Origin: Terrirhizobium terrae
GTDB lineage: Bacteria; Pseudomonadota; Alphaproteobacteria; Rhizobiales; Rhizobiaceae
Direction: 5' to 3'
DNA length: 64,000 nt
Assembly (NCBI RefSeq): GCF_030323265.1
Contig: NZ_CP104992.1
Span: 3,881,501 to 3,945,500 of the forward strand
The notes under the pieces are model-generated. The model saw nothing but the letters and a program-made list of their open reading frames with translations. It was not told the DNA's origin and searched no databases. This document shows positions 1 to 8,929 of the stretch, in pieces. The stretch's first letter is position 1, and each line of letters begins with the position of its first letter. The translations under genes were made by a program, and so were the position numbers.

Positions 1-551
1 GCATCGGCGGGCTTCTTGCTGGAACCATCCTCCGGCTCGCCGCCACGGGTTGGCTTGGCGTCGGAATCCGGCTCCTCGGCACCGCGCGGCGAACGGGTCT
101 GGGAGGAACCCGGGCGTTTTCCGATACCGTGGGAAATGTAGTTTACTGCGTCGTAGCGGGTCATTTCCTGCTCCTGCAGGAAGAAGGCGGCATGGCTCTC
201 GCGCTCGGCAAAGATGGCGACGAGCACGTTGGCACCGGTTACTTCTTCGCGGCCGGAGGACTGGACATGAATGACGGCTCGCTGGATGACGCGCTGGAAG
301 CCGGACGTCGGCTTCGAATCTTCGTCATAGCCGGTGACAAGGTTGGCAAGTTCGTTGTCGACATAGTCGGTCACCGTCTTGCGCAGGTTTTCAAGATTGA
401 CGTTACAAGCGCCCATGACCGCAGCTGCATCGGCATCGTCTATCAATGCCAGAAGCAGGTGTTCGAGCGTGGCATATTCATGATGCCGCTCGTTAGCGAA
501 GGTCAGTGCCTGATGCAGCGCCTTTTCGAGACTAGGCGAAAATGTGGGCAC
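1..551 (-). CDS. clpA: ClpA, ATP-binding subunit of ClpAP protease (5' part)
   Basis: Unfoldase of the ClpAP protease, which feeds N-degron and other substrates delivered by ClpS to ClpP in the cytoplasm. Only the first ~183 residues lie in the window and the gene runs off the left edge. The visible part begins PTFSPSLEKALHQALTFAN after a GTG start at 551 and is the double Clp N-terminal domain that docks ClpS, followed by a charged linker. No ATG fits the family N-terminus, so the GTG is chosen. It lies 10 bases downstream of the clpS stop, so clpS-clpA form one operon, the usual alphaproteobacterial order. Identity is sure; the AAA modules are not visible. Confidence 0.93.
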   Translation of the reverse strand, partial: MPTFSPSLEKALHQALTFANERHHEYATLEHLLLALIDDADAAAVMGACNVNLENLRKTVTDYVDNELANLVTGYDEDSKPTSGFQRVIQRAVIHVQSSGREEVTGANVLVAIFAERESHAAFFLQEQEMTRYDAVNYISHGIGKRPGSSQTRSPRGAEEPDSDAKPTRGGEPEDGSSKKPAD

Positions 552-561
552 GTCGGGTTCC

Positions 562-918
562 TCACTTCTTTTCCATGACACACTGTAGCGGATGCTGATG
601 CTGACGGGCGAAATCCATGACCTGGCTCACCTTGGTCTCCGCTACTTCGTAGGTATAAATGCCGCACTCGCCCACGCCGTGATTGTGTACATGGAGCATA
701 ATGCGCGTGGCAGCCTCCCTGTCCTTCTGGAAGAAACGCTCCAGGATATGGATGACGAAATCCATCGGGGTGTAATCGTCATTCAAGATCAGTACGCGAT
801 AAACGTTGGGGCGTTTCGTCTTGGGCTTCGTGCGCGTGATTACCGAGGTTCCGCGACCGGCGCCGTCCCCGTCATCACCTTTTTCTTTTTGCATCGAGAT
901 CGGCAGTGCGATCATCAT
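562..918 (-). CDS. clpS: ATP-dependent Clp protease adaptor ClpS
   Basis: ClpS binds the N-domain of ClpA and delivers N-degron substrates (N-terminal Leu, Phe, Tyr, Trp). The 118-residue product has a charged, flexible N-terminus of about 35 residues, then the core with YRVLILNDDYTPMDFVIHIL, the HNHGVGECGIYTYEVAETK segment and a C-terminal HPLQCVMEKK, all typical of the ClpS fold. Two ATG codons stand together at 918 and 915, with GGGG a few bases before. A later ATG (894) would shorten only the disordered tail. It is the first gene of the clpS-clpA pair; the promoter should lie in the 400-base gap upstream. Confidence 0.95.
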   Translation of the reverse strand: MMIALPISMQKEKGDDGDGAGRGTSVITRTKPKTKRPNVYRVLILNDDYTPMDFVIHILERFFQKDREAATRIMLHVHNHGVGECGIYTYEVAETKVSQVMDFARQHQHPLQCVMEKK

Positions 919-1335
919 CTATCATCCCCCGGTGCCGACGACCATCACGTTGCGCCGAACCAGTCTTCCTAACTTAGTTCATTGGACACGGATTTTAAGC
1001 CCCTTTGCGGCGGCGCAATCACTATTCCGCTAGAGCGGCGTCCAACGACGAAAATTTACACATTCCAGCGCACCCGGCGTGAACTCAGAGTAACAAAACC
1101 GGGCTCTGTGCGGATACGAACACCTTTCTGCGGACACGCAGCAGGCAATGGGCGGCCGAAACAAGCGCTGGCGGTCCTTTCTGCGACCGCTCCCTATTAA
1201 TGGGGAGCGCGCGAGGCCGGTTCAAGAGTAACGACAGTACGGGCGAGGTTCACCCGACCTGCCGAGCCGTATACCGGAATCAAAAGCGGGCCCTAAAGGC
1301 CCGCCTCACCTGCGCAAATCCGCGACCCGATAATC
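919..1335. other. Intergenic region upstream of clpS
   Basis: About 420 bases between clpS and the DUF3126 gene, both on the minus strand. It should hold the clpS promoter (I see no convincing -35/-10 pair) and, at its right end, the terminator of the DUF3126 gene at 1282-1304. Open frames here are short and have no recognisable product. Confidence 0.5.
1282..1304 (-). terminator. Rho-independent terminator of the DUF3126 gene
   Basis: On the minus strand GCGGGCC-TTTAG-GGCCCGC forms a perfect 7-bp stem with a 5-base loop, followed directly by TTTT. It starts 31 bases after the stop of the DUF3126 gene. Confidence 0.8.
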
Positions 1336-1545
1336 TCAGGCGTCGAGATCGACGTCGAGGATCGCCATCGAGAAATTGTAGGAGCGCTCGCCGTCTTCAT
1401 CGTCGACATAGACGACGCCGAGGAATTCTTCACCGAGATAGACCTCAGCCGAGTCGTTCTTGCGCGGACGCGCCTTGACGATGATCTGCGGGTTCAGAAG
1501 GCGCTTGAAATAGGCGTCGATCTTTTTGATTTCGTCGGGCTTCAC
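1336..1545 (-). CDS. DUF3126 family protein
   Basis: Small conserved alphaproteobacterial protein of unknown function. The product (69 residues from the GTG at 1545) reads VKPDEIKKIDAYFKRLLN, then a conserved KARPRKNDSAEVYLGEEFLG block and a C-terminal YNFSMAILDVDLDA, the family signature. The GTG at 1545 is preferred because GGAGA precedes it at good spacing and because family members start at this MKPDEIKK point; an ATG at 1590 would add 15 unconserved residues. It stands alone between cysE and clpS and ends in its own terminator. No function is assigned. Confidence 0.85.
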   Translation of the reverse strand: MKPDEIKKIDAYFKRLLNPQIIVKARPRKNDSAEVYLGEEFLGVVYVDDEDGERSYNFSMAILDVDLDA

Positions 1546-1663
1546 GACAATTCTCCGTCTCGTAGTCTTGATTTGCGCCGCTTGTGGCATGGCTGCGCGG
1601 CAAAAGTAAAGCCGACAGACGAGATGTCCGCCGGCTCATGAAGTGGCGCTCAAAAAGTCGCCG

Positions 1664-2488
1664 TCAATCCTCGGACATCAGCAACTGGTCCATCACCCGC
1701 GCGGGCTCGGAACAGCCCGCCTCGCCGACCACCTTGGCCGGAACGCCGGCGACTGTGGATTTCGAGGGTACCGGTTTCAGCACGACCGAGCCGGCCGCCA
1801 CGCGCGAGCAGGAACCGATTTCGATATTGCCAAGAATTTTTGCGCCCGCGCCGATCAACACGCCGTTGCCGATCTTCGGGTGACGGTCGGCGCCTTCCTT
1901 GCCGGTGCCGCCGAGCGTGACGCCGTGCAGGATCGAGACATTGTCGCCGATCACGGCCGTTTCGCCGACGACGAGGCCGGTCGCGTGATCGAGGAAGATA
2001 CCCTTGCCGATCTGTGCGGCCGGATTGATGTCGGTCTGGAAGACGCTCGACGAACGGCTCTGCAGGTAGAGCGCGAAGTCGCGACGGCCACGGGCATAGA
2101 GCCAGTGGGCAAGCCGATGGGTCTGGATCGCGTGAAAACCCTTGAAATAGAGCACGGGCTCCAGGAAACGCAGGCAGGCGGGATCGCGGTCATAGACGGC
2201 CTGGATATCGACGCGCAGGATCGAGCCCCATTCGGGCCACTCGGCGAGCATCTCCATGAAGGTCTGGCGCAGAAGCACGGCCTGCAGATCCGGATGGTCC
2301 AGCCGTTCGCAGATACGATGCACCACGCATTCCTCGAGCGAGCGGTGATTGAGCACCGTCGAATAGAGGAATGCAGCAAGCAGCGGATCCTGCTCTATCG
2401 CCGCGCGGGCTTCCTGTCTCAGCGTATCCCAGATCGGATCAACGCTTGCGACGGTCTCGGTCTGGCGAACTTCGGTTCTAGCGGCCAT
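1664..2488 (-). CDS. cysE: Serine O-acetyltransferase CysE
   Basis: Acetylates L-serine with acetyl-CoA to O-acetylserine, the committed step of cysteine synthesis, in the cytoplasm. The 274-residue protein has the helical N-terminal SATase domain (about residues 20-140) and a left-handed beta-helix of hexapeptide repeats (about 145-250). The DHATGLVVGETAVIG segment carries the catalytic His and VSILHGVTLGGTGK the acetyl-CoA site. ATG at 2488 follows GAGGAGACGGCC, a strong ribosome site. It is monocistronic, with a CTATAT-type promoter just upstream. A cysteine-feedback C-terminal tail seems present, but sensitivity cannot be read from sequence. Confidence 0.96.
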   Translation of the reverse strand: MAARTEVRQTETVASVDPIWDTLRQEARAAIEQDPLLAAFLYSTVLNHRSLEECVVHRICERLDHPDLQAVLLRQTFMEMLAEWPEWGSILRVDIQAVYDRDPACLRFLEPVLYFKGFHAIQTHRLAHWLYARGRRDFALYLQSRSSSVFQTDINPAAQIGKGIFLDHATGLVVGETAVIGDNVSILHGVTLGGTGKEGADRHPKIGNGVLIGAGAKILGNIEIGSCSRVAAGSVVLKPVPSKSTVAGVPAKVVGEAGCSEPARVMDQLLMSED

Positions 2489-2518
2489 GGCCGTCTCCTC
2501 GTTTGCGTGAGGCGCATT

Positions 2519-2546
2519 ATATAGATTACAATTACAACATTACCAA
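2519..2546 (-). promoter_or_regulatory. Probable cysE promoter
   Basis: On the minus strand TTGGTA (2546-2541) and CTATAT (2524-2519) are 16 bases apart. CTATAT is the rhizobial housekeeping -10 consensus; the -35 is a weak match to CTTGAC. The predicted start of transcription is about 25 bases before the cysE ATG. Confidence 0.55.
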
Positions 2547-2626
2547 CGCGGATGAAATCGCATTGCGTTGATCGTGATGATCAGAAAACCTGAGACCTTG
2601 CCAAGAAGGCGGCCCAATCTTCCATT

Positions 2627-3412
2627 TCAGCGCTCGGAAAGTCCCGCGTAAAACTCCAGAACCGCCTGCTTGAACACCTTGTCGCCAACGGCGAGCATAT
2701 GGTCGCGACCGGGTATATCGAGCGCTTTCGCATTCGGCATCAGGTCGGCCAGTTCCTGCGCTGATCCGGCAATATCGTCCTTGGTACCGACGCCGATCAA
2801 GGTCGGCGCGTCGATACGCCCCATATCCGCGCGGGCGACGAGATCGCGCGATCCGCGGATACAGGCAGACAGCGCTTCCTTGTCGCTCTTTGTCTGGTCG
2901 GCAAAGGCCCGGAACATCTTTCCGCGCTCATGGGTGATGGCAGCCGGATCGGGAGCCAGCAGCGCATCGGCGATCGGATCCCAATCCCCCACCCCGTCGG
3001 TCATGCCGATGCCGAGGCCACCGAGAACCAGCGAGCGAACCCGTTCAGGATGCGCAAGCGCCGCGAATACCGAGATCCGCGCGCCCATGGAATAGCCGAA
3101 CAGATGCGCCTCGGGAATGCGCAGGTGATCGAGCAGCGCGATCGCGTCCTCCGCCATGACCCAGGGGCGATAGGCTTCCGCATCGAGCGGCTTGTCGCTG
3201 CCGCCATGGCCGCGATTGTCGATCGCGATCACCCGGTAGCCGGCATCGCCGAGCGTCTTCAGCCAGCCCGGATGCACCCAGTTGACCAGTGCACTCGACG
3301 CAAACCCATGGATCATCAGCACCGGATCACCCGACGGATCGCCCTCGTCGAAATAACGGAGGTTCAGGCCGTCATGGACGAAAGATGAAAAGGCAGGAGC
3401 GTTCAGGTTCAT
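2627..3412 (-). CDS. Alpha/beta hydrolase
   Basis: Soluble alpha/beta-fold hydrolase of 261 residues with unknown substrate. It shows the oxyanion motif MIHGFASSALVNW (about residue 34), the nucleophile elbow GYSMGARIS (Ser near residue 108), an acidic residue in VGTKDD (about 210) and the catalytic His in GRDHMLAVG (about 236). It resembles the esterase/haloperoxidase-like group common in rhizobia. No signal peptide is seen. It is divergent from the zinc-finger gene at 3608 and followed by cysE 138 bases on. Family is sure; the reaction is not. Confidence 0.85.
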   Translation of the reverse strand: MNLNAPAFSSFVHDGLNLRYFDEGDPSGDPVLMIHGFASSALVNWVHPGWLKTLGDAGYRVIAIDNRGHGGSDKPLDAEAYRPWVMAEDAIALLDHLRIPEAHLFGYSMGARISVFAALAHPERVRSLVLGGLGIGMTDGVGDWDPIADALLAPDPAAITHERGKMFRAFADQTKSDKEALSACIRGSRDLVARADMGRIDAPTLIGVGTKDDIAGSAQELADLMPNAKALDIPGRDHMLAVGDKVFKQAVLEFYAGLSER

Positions 3413-3607
3413 CGGAAATCCTCTTATTCCTGCAGACCTCTAAGCGTTTTGTGCCCGGATGAAAACCATCCCGTCGCCACGATGATGAATGGATGCCTGC
3501 GCAATCTTGCATAGCCGCATAGAAGTGCGGGTGTGGCGCAATACCCTCTACACATTCCGCGCGAGGGGCGATAATGTCCGCCGCAAATCAGATGCATGGA
3601 GACGATC

Positions 3608-3853
3608 ATGGCTGGCCACAACATTCCTCACTTCCAGAACGACGGCGGATATCCGGTCATCCAGATCGGCGTGAAGGAATTCATGTGCACCGGCGCATCC
3701 GTGCCCTACGATCATCCGCATATCTTCATCGACCTCGGCGACGACAACGAAAAGGTCTGCTCCTACTGTTCGACGCTGTTCCGCTACAATCCGGGCCTCA
3801 AGGCCGAACAGACCGACCCGCCGGGCTGTGTGTTCCACGTCAAGGCCGCGTAA
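3608..3853 (+). CDS. Zinc-finger (CHCC) protein, NDUFS6-like complex I accessory subunit
   Basis: An 81-residue protein with the zf-CHCC pattern: FMCTGASVPYDHPHIFIDLG followed by VCSYCSTLFRYN, i.e. Cys, His and a CxxC pair. The spacing and the HP(H/K)(I/V)(F/Y)I(D/N)L core match human NDUFS6 and the small subunit found in alphaproteobacterial complex I, so it is probably a peripheral zinc-binding subunit of NADH dehydrogenase. ATG at 3608 is chosen because GGAGA lies 9 bases upstream; an in-frame ATG at 3596 lacks such a site. It is followed 25 bases later by the FAD monooxygenase. A generic zinc-ribbon protein is the alternative. Confidence 0.88.
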   Translation: MAGHNIPHFQNDGGYPVIQIGVKEFMCTGASVPYDHPHIFIDLGDDNEKVCSYCSTLFRYNPGLKAEQTDPPGCVFHVKAA

Positions 3854-3877
3854 CGACATCGTTCGGGCAGTGAACTG

Positions 3878-5041
3878 ATGCATCTCGACAAGGTTGCGAT
3901 CGTGGGCGCCGGCATGGCCGGCCTCGCGGCCGCGCTGAGCTTTTCCCGACTGGGCATCGCCTGCGACATATTCGAGGAGGCCGAAGCGCTCGTCGAAGTC
4001 GGCGCCGGCCTGCAGATGTCGCCCAATGCCTCGGCCATCCTGCGCGAATTCGGCGTCCTGAACGAGCTTGAGCGCGTCTGGACCGAGCCGCGCGAGATAG
4101 CGCTCGCGTCCGGGCGCTCATTGCGCCGTCTGGCATCGGTCCCGGCCGGAGAGTTCGCCCGCAAGCGCTGGGGCGCACCCTATGGCGTATTGCACAGGGC
4201 CACGCTGCAGCAGGCTCTGCTGAAAGCCGTTGAAGCTGACCCGCTCTGCACCGTCAGGCTCGGCACGCCTGTCCGCGGCAATCCCCGTCATGCTCTTTAC
4301 GAACTTACCGGCATCTCCTATCCGCTGGTGATCGGCGCCGATGGCGTCTGGTCGAATGTGCGGGCTTCAGTCGCCAAAGCGCCGCAACCCGACTTTTCCG
4401 GAAACATCGCCTGGCGATTTACCCTGCCGCTTTCCGAAGCGCCTGACTGGCTGCCACGCGACAGCGTCACTGCCCTGCTTGGCCCCTCGACCCACATGGT
4501 CGCCTACCCGCTTTCCGAAATGGGCGTCATCAATGTCGTGGCGATCGCCTCCGGCATCAGTCCCGGCGAGACATGGGATGCAGAGGCAAGCGAGAGCCAG
4601 AGACGCATCCTGATCCAGCAGTTCCGCGCCTGGAGCCCTGAGGTCACAAAGCTGCTCTCGACTACAGGCCAGCCCACCTTCTGGCCGCTGCACCAGGTCA
4701 CGGCCGGTCGCTGGCACAATGGCAGCGATATTGTACTGATCGGCGATGCGGCACACGCCATGATGCCGTTCGCCGCGCAAGGTGCTGCAATGGCGATCGA
4801 AGATGCCTTCGTCCTGGCACTTGAAGTGCAAAAGGCAACGTCGCTTCCGGCAGCCTTATCGAATTTCGAGACGGTGCGGGCAGCACGCGCTGCCAAGGTA
4901 CGGGCTCGCGGTGCATTCAACCGCTTCGCCTATCACGCCCGCGGCCCGTTGCGCATCGGGCGGGACATCGTTCTTTCGATGCGTCCGCCGCAATCGCTCG
5001 CGGCGGACTTCGATTGGCTCTACGGCTTCCGCGCCGGCTGA
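3878..5041 (+). CDS. FAD-dependent monooxygenase (salicylate hydroxylase-like)
   Basis: Flavoprotein aromatic hydroxylase family, 387 residues, cytoplasmic. The N-terminal dinucleotide fold reads VAIVGAGMAGLAAALSF (residues 5-21), with the FAD ribose-binding Glu in FEEAEALVEVGAGLQMSPNA. The C-terminal FAD motif is LIGDAAHAMMPFAAQGAAMA (about 288-307). This pattern fits the UbiH/salicylate 1-monooxygenase class; substrate unknown. The start at 3878 follows the zinc-finger gene by 25 bases, so co-transcription is likely. Its stop abuts the last base of the convergent metC gene at 5042, with no room for a terminator between them. Confidence 0.88.
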   Translation: MHLDKVAIVGAGMAGLAAALSFSRLGIACDIFEEAEALVEVGAGLQMSPNASAILREFGVLNELERVWTEPREIALASGRSLRRLASVPAGEFARKRWGAPYGVLHRATLQQALLKAVEADPLCTVRLGTPVRGNPRHALYELTGISYPLVIGADGVWSNVRASVAKAPQPDFSGNIAWRFTLPLSEAPDWLPRDSVTALLGPSTHMVAYPLSEMGVINVVAIASGISPGETWDAEASESQRRILIQQFRAWSPEVTKLLSTTGQPTFWPLHQVTAGRWHNGSDIVLIGDAAHAMMPFAAQGAAMAIEDAFVLALEVQKATSLPAALSNFETVRAARAAKVRARGAFNRFAYHARGPLRIGRDIVLSMRPPQSLAADFDWLYGFRAG

Positions 5042-6225
5042 TCAGACGACCGCAGCCGCGACAAAGCCCTGCTCCAGATCCTTCTGCAGATCCGCCGTGT
5101 CTTCCAGGCCGATCTGCAGGCGGATGACCGGTCCTTCCGTCGGCTGCTTGCGGATCGTACGATCCGACAGGTTCACATGAACCGCCAGGCTTTCGTATCC
5201 GCCCCATGAATAGCCGAGGCCGAAATAGGTGAGCGCATCGAGGAAGGCATGCGCCTTCGCCTTGGCCTGATCCGGCTCGGCCTTCAGCACGAAGGAGAAG
5301 ATGCCGCTGGAGCCCTTGAAGTCGCGCTTCCAGATCTCGTGGCCCGGAAAGCTCGGCAGCGCCGGATGCAACACGCGAGCTACGTCGTCGCGGCTTTCCA
5401 GCCACTGCGCGATCGTGAGCGCGCTCTTCTGATGGTGATCGAGTCGAACCCCCATCGTCCGCAGGCCGCGGAGAATGAGATAGGAATCGTCCGGCGAGCC
5501 GCAGATCCCCATCAGCAGACGGGCTTCCTCCAGCTTCGGCCACCATTTGGCGTTGGCAGAGACCGATCCCATGACGATATCGGAATGACCGGACGGGTAT
5601 TTGGTTGTCGCGTGGATCGAGACGTCGGCGCCGAAATCGAGTGGGCGGAAATAGAGCGGCGTCGCCCAGGTATTGTCCAGCGTCACGACGATATCATGCT
5701 TGTGCGCGGCATCCGCGATCGCGCGAATATCCTGCATTTCGAACGTGTTGGAGCCCGGAGCTTCGGTATGCACGAGCTTTGTGTTCGGCCGGATCAGAGC
5801 CTCGATCCCTGCCCCGATATCCGGATCGTAATATTCCACCTCGACACCGAGACGCGTCAGCATAGCGTTGCAGAAATTCCGGCATGGCGTGTAGACCGAA
5901 TCGACGATCAGCGCGTGGTCGCCGGCGGAAAGAAAAGCAAGGAACGGAACCGAGATCGCAGCGAGCCCTGACGGCACAAGCACGGTTCCCGCCGAACCTT
6001 CAAGCTCATCGAATGCCGCGCATAGAGCATCCGTGGTGGGCGTGGCGCGCGTTCCATAGGTGTAAGGCTGGCTGCGTTTGTCCATGGTCCCCGAATCCGG
6101 AAACAGCACGGTCGATCCGCGCACGATCGGAGGATTGACGAAACCGTGAAAGGCCAAGGGATCGTTGCCCATATGCGCCAGTCGGGTGTTTGGACCGGCA
6201 GCGCTGATAAATTCTTTTTACTCAT
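5042..6225 (-). CDS. metC: Cystathionine beta-lyase (MetC-like, PLP), N-terminal frameshift
   Basis: PLP-dependent Cys/Met-metabolism enzyme that cleaves cystathionine to homocysteine, pyruvate and ammonia. The body (376 residues from an ATG at 6172) has APGSNTFEMQD, the cofactor Asp in TLDNTWATPLYF and the PLP-lysine in HATTKYPSGHSD. Family members start upstream with a NTRLAHMGNDP segment. That segment is encoded just before 6172, but its frame is closed by TAA; one extra base in the T5 run at 6215-6219 would join it to an ATG at 6225 and restore a normal N-terminus. I take this as a one-base loss. No strong ribosome site precedes 6225. Convergent with the monooxygenase. Confidence 0.88.
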
Positions 6226-6604
6226 TGGGGATCGCTTACTCGAATGTGGCGGGACGCAGGCAGTTTTTGCCGCTCAAAGCGGCTCGGTCAACCGCCAATG
6301 CCGCAATCAGCCAAATAGATAGGCTAAAGCCTCCCATCGCATTGATTTCAAATGCACAATCACTCGGCAAAAACCTAGCAGAATTGACTACACTTGAAGC
6401 AATTGCTCAACGCGTGGGCGAAATTAAGGAATTTACCTCAATTCAACCACAATTCCGAACGGCGAGACTTGACCCTGCCTCCATTTGTGCATGAGATAGG
6501 CCTCACCCGCATCCGGGAGGTTGGCGGGAGGGGGCCGAATTCGTAACACGCCGAAGCAACGGTCTCGTTTCAACAGTTCAAAAACATAGATAAAGGTTGG
6601 GAAA
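6226..6604. other. Divergent intergenic region metC/aapJ
   Basis: About 380 bases, richer in A+T than the flanking genes, between metC (minus) and aapJ (plus). A CTTGAC at 6468-6473 could be a -35 element for aapJ, but the -10 region after it (TGAGAT) is poor. Short open frames here have no recognisable product. I see no riboswitch-like structure. Confidence 0.4.
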
Positions 6605-7628
6605 ATGAAAAAGACGCTTCTGTCTGCCGCGATTGGCGCAGCGGTATTCGGCCTCGGGACGGCCGCTTCTGCAGCCACGCTCGACGATGTGAAGGCCAAG
6701 GGCTTCGTACAGTGCGGCGTCAACACGGGTCTCGCAGGATCTCGCGCAGCCCGACTCCGCCGGTAATTGGACTGGCTTCGACGTCGACTATTGCAAGGCC
6801 ATCGCTGCCGCCGTCTTCGGTGACGCGACGAAGGTTCGCTTCACGCCGACCACCGCCCAGAGCCGTTTCACCGCTCTCCAGTCGGGCGAAGTCGACGTTC
6901 TGGTTCGTAACACCACCTGGACCATCAGCCGCGACACCGCGCTCGGCTTCAACTTCCGCTACGTCAACTACTATGACGGCCAGGGCTTCATGGTTCCGAA
7001 GTCGCTGAACGTGAAGTCAGCTCTCGAACTCTCCGGCGCTGCCGTCTGCGTCCAGTCCGGCACCACGACCGAATTGAACCTCGCCGACTACTTCCGCGCC
7101 AACAACCTGCAGTACAACCCGGTCGTCTTCGAAAAGCTCGAAGAAGTAAACGCCGCCTACCAGGCCGGCCGTTGCGACGTCTACACGACCGACCAGTCGG
7201 GCCTGTATTCGACCCGCCTCGCCCTGTCCAACCCGGACGATCATATGATCCTGCCGGAAATCATCTCCAAGGAGCCGCTCGCTCCGGCCGTTCGCCAGGG
7301 TGACGACAAGTGGTTCGACATCGTGACCTGGGTCGGCTACGCGCTGGTGCAGGCCGAAGAATTCGGCATCACCCAGGCCAATCTCGACGAGCAGAAGAAC
7401 TCGACCAACCCGGACGTCAAGCGTTTCCTCGGCACCGAAGCTGATACCAAGATCGGTACCGACCTCGGCCTGACCAACGAGTGGGCCTACAACGTAATCA
7501 AGGGCGTCGGTAACTACGGCGAAGTCTTCGAGCGCAACATCGGCGCCAACACCCCGCTCAAGATCGAGCGCGGCCTGAACGCCCTGTGGACCAAGGGCGG
7601 ACTGCAGTACGCACCGCCGATCCGCTAA
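6605..7628 (+). CDS. aapJ: General L-amino acid ABC transporter, periplasmic binding protein AapJ (frameshifted)
   Basis: Periplasmic solute receptor of the broad-specificity Aap L-amino acid importer. The ATG at 6605 starts a clear signal peptide (MKKTLLSAAIGAAVFGLG, cut near ASA-AT). After CGVNTGLAG the frame is broken at 6738-6743 by one extra base: GATCTCG stands where the family needs GGx-TTC-GCG. Removing it restores AQPDSAGNWTGFDVDY and the rest to the stop at 7628, giving the usual 341 residues. Late landmarks are CVQSGTTTELNLADYFRANN and TTDQSGLYSTRL. Probably a base-calling insertion. First gene of aapJQMP. Confidence 0.92.
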
Positions 7629-7643
7629 TCCATACGCACCGGG

Positions 7644-7675
7644 ACAAGGCGGCTGCGGCCGCCTTGTTCGTTTTA
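7644..7675 (+). terminator. Hairpin between aapJ and aapQ (partial terminator)
   Basis: ACAAGGCGGC-TGCG-GCCGCCTTGT forms a perfect 10-bp stem, followed by TCGTTTT. It lies 16 bases after the aapJ stop and about 55 bases before aapQ. Such hairpins after binding-protein genes usually stabilise the receptor mRNA or end part of the transcripts, giving an excess of AapJ over the membrane proteins. That role is inferred. Confidence 0.7.
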
Positions 7676-7730
7676 GCCAACAATCAGAATATAAGGCCCA
7701 TCAGGGCCAACGGGAAAATTGGCACAACGT

Positions 7731-8926
7731 ATGACGGACCACGCCCTGAACGACGCGGCGCCCCGGGCAAGTGGAAAGGCCTCGCCTCTCTACGATCCGA
7801 AGGTGCGCAGCATTTTCTTCCAGATCCTGACGGCGGTGATCGTCGTCCTCTTGATCTGGGCCATCAGCCACAACGTCGCCGAGAACCTCGCGCGCAGCAA
7901 TACGGCCTCCGGCTACGGCTTTTTGAGAGGCCGCTCCGGCTTCGACATCGGACAGTCGCTCATCGCCTATACGAGCGATTCGACCTACGGCCGCGCGATC
8001 CTCGTCGGCTTCCTGAACACACTCCTCATCGCCGCGACCGGCATCGTCACCGCGACGATCGTCGGCTTCATCATCGGCATCGGCCGACTGTCGCATAACT
8101 GGCTGATCGCCAAGCTGTGCACGGTCTATGTGGAAGTGTTCCGCAACATTCCGCCGCTTCTGGTCATCTTCTTCTGGTATTCCGGCGTTCTCGCCATCCT
8201 GCCGCAGCCGCGGGATGCGATCGTCTTGCCACTCTCGACTTTCCTGTCGAACCGCGGCCTGACATTCCCCTACCCCGTATGGGGTGAAGGCGCGTCAGCC
8301 ATTCCGGTCGCCTTCTTGGTCGGCATCATTGCCGCGATCGCTTTCGGCATCTGGACCAAGAAGCGCCAGATGGCCACCGGCAAACAGTTGCCGACTGGCT
8401 GGATCGCGGCCGCCATCATCATCGGCTTGCCGATCATCACCTTTCTGGTCATGGGGGCGCCGCTGACCTTCGACTATCCCGTCGAGGGCCGTTTCAACCT
8501 GTCCGGCGGTGGCACCATTCGCCCCGAATTCGTGGCTCTCTATCTCGCCCTCTCCTCTACACCGCCGCCTTCATCGCGGAGATTATCCGTGCAGGCATCA
8601 AGGGCGTCGGCAAGGGACAGACGGAAGCCGCTTCGGCGCTCGGCCTGCAGCCGGCAAAGACGACGCAGCTCGTCGTGGTGCCGCAGGCATTCCGTATCAT
8701 CATTCCGCCGCTGACAAGCCAGTACCTGAACCTCACGAAGAACTCTTCGCTCGGCGTGGCGATCGGTTTTCCGGAGCTGTTCTCGACCGGCAGCACGTCG
8801 CTCAACCAGACCGGCCAGGCCGTCGAGATGATTTCGATCATGCTGACGATCTACCTGTCGATCTCGATCGCAACGTCGCTGTTCATGAACTGGTTCAACG
8901 CCAAGATGGCCCTGGTGGAGAGATAA
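7731..8926 (+). CDS. aapQ: L-amino acid ABC transporter permease AapQ (frameshifted)
   Basis: Inner-membrane permease of the Aap system. The first part carries GRAGFDIGQ-like and YTSDSTYGRAILVGFLNTLL segments, VEVFRNIPPLLVIFFWYSGV and several membrane helices. The frame breaks near 8554, where CTCTCCTCTAC has one C fewer than needed for ALSLYTAAF. The downstream frame then gives IAEIIRAGIKGVGKGQTEAA, the EAA loop that touches AapP, and runs to 8926. The corrected length is about 399 residues, normal for AapQ. ATG 7731 matches the family start; a TTG at 7719 would add four residues. Confidence 0.9.
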
Positions 8927-8929
8927 GCC

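Noticed and set aside
6165..6494. A 109-codon plus-strand frame between metC and aapJ
   Set aside because: No ribosome site, no recognisable protein, and it overlaps the metC start.
8509..8929. Upstream extension of the aapM frame over aapQ
   Set aside because: The protein is arginine-rich and unlike permeases there; the other frame encodes the aapQ C-terminus.
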